A DNA stretch of 64,000 nt from an uncultured Clostridia bacterium (GTDB taxonomy: Bacteria; Bacillota; Clostridia; Christensenellales; Borkfalkiaceae), in contig CAKQMB010000010.1 in assembly GCA_934254825.1 (NCBI GenBank), forward strand, positions 31,652-95,651, written 5' to 3'. This document shows, piece by piece, positions 60,874-64,000 of this stretch (position 1 is its first letter; each line of letters begins with the position of its first letter). Position numbers and translations under genes: made by a program. The notes beneath the pieces were generated by a model, which was not told the DNA's origin, searched no databases, and saw only the letters and a list, made by a program, of their open reading frames with translations.

Positions 60874-62535
60874 TTAATCTTCTTCTCTTTGCGAACCTAC
60901 GGGGTTTACGATACTGTAACCAACGTTCACGAGGTGATCCGCGACACGTTCAAGCCCGGATATCGCAGACGAATAATAAGGACTGACCTCTACCCTGCAC
61001 GAGCCGTCCGCCAGGCGCGCGAAATGTTTTGTCGTGAGATCCCTTTTGAGTACGTCCACTTCGTTTTCAAGCTCGGAAAGTTTCGACAGACGCGCTTTGT
61101 TGAAATTTTCGAAAGCGTCCTTGGAAATATCAAACATCTCTACGATTTTATCGAACATTTCCTTGATTTCGTTCTGCGCTCTTTCGGAGAAAAGTATTTT
61201 ATTTTTGTGCATTTCCTCTGCCATTTCGAAGAAATTCTCGGCGTGGTCGCCTATTCGTTCGACGTCGTTCAAAACGTGGAAGCTCGAACCGATTACCGTT
61301 TCGTCGCTTTGCTCCACGTCCACGGAAAGCTTAATCAGAAACTTCGTCAGTTCGCAGTTCGTGAAGTCGATAATTTCCTCGTTTTTATGTATAATCTTTC
61401 CGTTTTCGACGGAACCGGTCTCCATCGCGTCGAAAGCCATGCGCATATTATCCTGCGCAAGTCCGATCATATAATCCATTTCTTTTTTTACCTGCATCAT
61501 AGCGACGGTCGGCATCGATAAAAGACGATCGTCGACAAATTTAAGAGCAAGCGTTTCTTTTTCCTTTTTGTCTTTGATAACGAAACAGGAATATTTTACA
61601 AGCTGTTTTACAAACGGCAACAGTATAATAGTCGTAGTCACGTTGAAAATAACGTGGAATACAGATATACGCATCTGCAAAGACATCGCGTCATCGCCGG
61701 GGAACATAGCCGTAAGCGCGTTTATGACAAAATCTCTGAACACCCAGATTATCACGGTAAACAGAATTGTTCCGATGATATTAAACGTGAAGTGAATAAG
61801 CGCGACTCGTTTGGAATTGGCGTTCGCGCCGACGGAAGCAAGCAATGCCGTAACGCACGTTCCGATATTTGCGCCGAGAACGATAAAAAGCGCGAGATCC
61901 AAAGGCAGAACCTTTGAACCGACCATCGTTATTACGATACCCGTCGCCGCGGAAGAGCTTTGAAGCAATGCCGTGAACACCGCGCCTATAAGTATAAGAA
62001 GGAGCGGAAAATCCACCACGCCGAAAATGTTTATAAATACTCTCTCTACGATAGGATTTCCGAAAGCCTGTTCGCTGCTCATAACGTTAAGTCCTACGAA
62101 GATAAGACCCAACCCGCAGCAAAGACTGCCCGCAATTTTAACTTTTTCCTGCTTGATAAAGCCCATCATTACGCCTGAAAAGGCAAGCAGGTACATAAGC
62201 ATATTGAAATAATCGTTTTTGAGCGCGACGAGTAAACCCGTTACCGTCGTACCGATATTCGCGCCCATAATTATCGGCGTTGCCTGCATAAGCGTCATAA
62301 CGCCCGCATTGACAAGACCTATAACCATAACCGACGTTGCCGACGAACTTTGAATTATCGCCGTAACGCCGACGCCGATCCCGACGCCCGAAAAGCGGTT
62401 GTTGCTGATTTTTCCGAGCAGCCTTTTCATTTCGCTTCCCGCGCTTTTTTCGAGAGCGTCGCTTAAAAAGTTCATTCCGACAATGAAAACGCCGACGCCC
62501 GCTAAAAGCCAGATAAGGCTTTGAATCAGCGGCAT
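60874..62535 (-). CDS. Na/Pi-cotransporter family protein with C-terminal PhoU-like domain
   Basis: A 553-residue protein. Residues 1-310 hold two inverted Na/Pi cotransporter repeats with the QSSSATSVMVIGLVNAG and QSSSAATGIVITMVGS motifs and GANIGTTVTG/GANIGTCVTA, and residues about 335-553 are PhoU-like helices. It couples phosphate movement to sodium; the PhoU part probably regulates it. The ATG at 62535 is preferred (GGAGG 5 nt upstream); the in-frame ATG at 62556, with AGGAG 10 nt upstream, is nearly as good. Confidence 0.92.
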   Translation of the reverse strand: MPLIQSLIWLLAGVGVFIVGMNFLSDALEKSAGSEMKRLLGKISNNRFSGVGIGVGVTAIIQSSSATSVMVIGLVNAGVMTLMQATPIIMGANIGTTVTGLLVALKNDYFNMLMYLLAFSGVMMGFIKQEKVKIAGSLCCGLGLIFVGLNVMSSEQAFGNPIVERVFINIFGVVDFPLLLILIGAVFTALLQSSSAATGIVITMVGSKVLPLDLALFIVLGANIGTCVTALLASVGANANSKRVALIHFTFNIIGTILFTVIIWVFRDFVINALTAMFPGDDAMSLQMRISVFHVIFNVTTTIILLPFVKQLVKYSCFVIKDKKEKETLALKFVDDRLLSMPTVAMMQVKKEMDYMIGLAQDNMRMAFDAMETGSVENGKIIHKNEEIIDFTNCELTKFLIKLSVDVEQSDETVIGSSFHVLNDVERIGDHAENFFEMAEEMHKNKILFSERAQNEIKEMFDKIVEMFDISKDAFENFNKARLSKLSELENEVDVLKRDLTTKHFARLADGSCRVEVSPYYSSAISGLERVADHLVNVGYSIVNPVGSQREED

Positions 62536-62796
62536 TATATCCTCCGGTCCTAACATCTGAATTTTTCTCCTGTGTAAAAGTTTTTTCTTATGTGAAATTT
62601 TTCTTATGTAAATCTTCGATTCATTATAACATTTCAAAATGTTTTATTGCAACAGATTATTATACGATTTTTCAGATAAGAGAAAATTTTTTTACAGTTT
62701 GAAAATCCAGAAAACAGAAAATTCCGTTTTACGTTGACTTTTAAGGTTTTTTAGTTCGAAGACGAGTCGTTCTGCGTTGAAAACCACAAAATTATT

Positions 62797-63027
62797 TTAA
62801 AAGCTCTCGCCGAAAGACATTACAAAGGAATCCAAAACTCTACTTACAACAGGATGAGAATATTGATAGTAATTTTTATATTGTCTGAATTTTTCACTTA
62901 TTGACAGTTCAACAGAACCATCGTCAACAGACCTTATTCCTCTTCTGTTAACATATCCGCAATAAAAATTAGTAGACACTCTATATTTATCATCATAGTC
63001 CTCATATATATACTTCTTTATCCCCAT
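62797..63027 (-). CDS. Orphan 76-residue protein in AT-rich island
   Basis: A short frame, MGIKKYIYEDYDDKYRVSTN at the start, that I do not recognise. It is rich in Tyr, Ser and Asp and has no membrane segment. Codon use is AT-rich, unlike all neighbours but like the genes at 1-1144. The start could also be a TTG at 63036 behind AAAGGGA. It may be a recent arrival or the remnant of a longer gene. The flanks (62640-62796 and 63037-63121) contain nothing recognised. Confidence 0.4.
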   Translation of the reverse strand: MGIKKYIYEDYDDKYRVSTNFYCGYVNRRGIRSVDDGSVELSISEKFRQYKNYYQYSHPVVSRVLDSFVMSFGESF

Positions 63028-63121
63028 GCCAGCCAAGTTCCCTTTTTATAAATGGCAACAACCTTTTGTTTTTTTCAATGATACAAGTTCTTTGTTATTT
63101 TTACCAAATTTATACTATAAA

Positions 63122-64000
63122 CTATTTCTTCGCTTTTTTCCGAATAAAGTACGCTCCGCCGAGAATAACCGCCGCTATGCAAAACACGAAAATTATTATA
63201 AACACCGCATTCCAACTAAGTTCGTCGGCAATTTTTCCGAGTCCGTAAGAACTTATCGTACTGCCCAGATAACAACAACCGTTGAGTATCCCCGCGAGCG
63301 TTCCCGAGAAGAAAAAATTACGCATATACATCGGCGCCATTGCCGTTACCACGCTGTTCACCGCCGTCATAAGTAAGGCTATAAGCGCGAAAACGCAAAG
63401 CGGCAATATAAACCCGCCGAAATCGCCCCATATGATTATCGGCATAAGCAAAGCCGAAACGGCAAAAAATATCACCGACGTGAAAACGAAATTTTTAACC
63501 TTGTCGTTGACGCGGGTTGCGACGAACGCCCCGAACACCGACAAAAACGGCAACGCGAGAGAAAGGGCTATCGAACCGCTTTCGCTAAGTTCGTATTTTT
63601 CCTTTAAAACCGAGGGCATCCAGGTGGAAAGCCCGTCCTTAACGAGGTTGTTTATAACGGCAAACACACCTAAAAACACAAGCGTTATCATTGCGTTTCT
63701 TCTTTCCGAGGAATAATTTTCGTCCATATGTAAAACTTCGGCGGTCGCCGGGTTTTCGCCGCCCTTTTCCGAAGCCGCTCCGCTCTGCCCGTAAATTTTA
63801 CCGCTCGTAAGTTTTCCATAAAATAAAAACCACGCCGCGCCTATAACGAAAAGGACGATCGCACCCGTCAGAAAAGACAGGTTGAAAAAATTCGCTTTCG
63901 TGAAAAGCGCGCCGAGCATATAGGCAATAAACGTTCCCACGGGTGTGCTTATACTCATAGCGACCACCGCTTTTTTGAGATTTTCGTCGCTAAGGTACTT
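63122..64000 (-). CDS. MFS transporter, C-terminal part (5' end outside window)
   Basis: The frame is open to the right edge of the window (reading KYLSDENLKKAVVAMSISTP at the edge), so at least the first four membrane segments are missing. About eight segments are visible, separated by a charged central loop (about residues 55-90 of the visible part), with GLSTWMPSVLKEKYELSESG and the NGCCYLGSTISSYGLGKIAD segment. The layout resembles sugar-phosphate or oxalate/formate-type MFS antiporters. The substrate is unknown. Confidence 0.85.
   Translation of the reverse strand, partial: KYLSDENLKKAVVAMSISTPVGTFIAYMLGALFTKANFFNLSFLTGAIVLFVIGAAWFLFYGKLTSGKIYGQSGAASEKGGENPATAEVLHMDENYSSERRNAMITLVFLGVFAVINNLVKDGLSTWMPSVLKEKYELSESGSIALSLALPFLSVFGAFVATRVNDKVKNFVFTSVIFFAVSALLMPIIIWGDFGGFILPLCVFALIALLMTAVNSVVTAMAPMYMRNFFFSGTLAGILNGCCYLGSTISSYGLGKIADELSWNAVFIIIFVFCIAAVILGGAYFIRKKAKK

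Overview
The window reads as a chromosomal segment of an uncultured, low-to-mid GC Clostridia-type Bacillota. The basis is a set of Bacillota housekeeping genes with typical AGGAGG ribosome sites (rarA, sporulation gene ylbJ, coaD, rsmD, queH, maf, rnpB, prfA, rpmE, rpmF, pta-ackA, tmcAL, purA, purB), lipoboxes, and a YfhO-type membrane protein. The taxonomic call is an inference from gene content only. Most genes lie on the minus strand. Promoters are mostly sigma-A like with 17-bp spacers.

Layout. 1-1.15 kb: the end of an RlmN/Cfr-like radical SAM gene plus an archaeal/eukaryotic-type peptidyl-tRNA hydrolase (PTH2), in AT-richer sequence. 1.4-12.3 kb: a Wzz-like protein, then the housekeeping block rarA / ylbJ / coaD-rsmD-queH / mreB-like / maf / rnpB / rpmE-(DUF1385::PrmC)-prfA. 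12.4-20.7 kb: an unusual zinc-less alcohol dehydrogenase homologue, a PAP2 phosphatase next to a DUF368 (PopT-like) flippase, and a MerR-controlled operon of two ferredoxin-fused aldo/keto reductases with an ECF S component and DUF1893. 20.8-33 kb: rpmF-yceD, pta-ackA, tmcAL, an SDR, purA, purB and yfhO. 33.2-38.6 kb: tRNA-Ala followed by a tandem repeat, an SGNH hydrolase and a giant CxxC-repeat lipoprotein. 38.8-51 kb: the most interesting accessory region, holding an HD-RyR-SLOG fusion protein, a DtxR/MntR-like repressor, a heterodimeric ABC transporter, a TetR regulator, and a five-gene operon with two ATC-hydrolase-family paralogues, two alpha/beta hydrolases and an LCM-type methyltransferase. 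51-64 kb: DUF975, a NitT/TauT-type ABC operon behind a long attenuated leader, AraC, a cell-surface binding protein, a sialate O-acetylesterase, a Na/Pi transporter and a truncated MFS gene.

Two signals stand out. (1) A roughly 280-bp dispersed, non-coding, highly palindromic element: two full copies (2326-2604 and 50040-50320) and two fragments (2603-2660 and 15306-15360). The copies share a core but have different terminal inverted repeats that remain self-complementary within each copy, and three of the four occurrences abut stop codons. (2) The HD-RyR-SLOG protein at 38836-41085, whose domain set matches nucleotide-signal conflict (antiviral-type) proteins. It probably shares a transcript with a metal-dependent repressor. 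Two similar palindromes (GTTAG-N6-CTAAC) lie in the promoters that flank the 41-51 kb cluster, which suggests shared control of the ABC and hydrolase operons.
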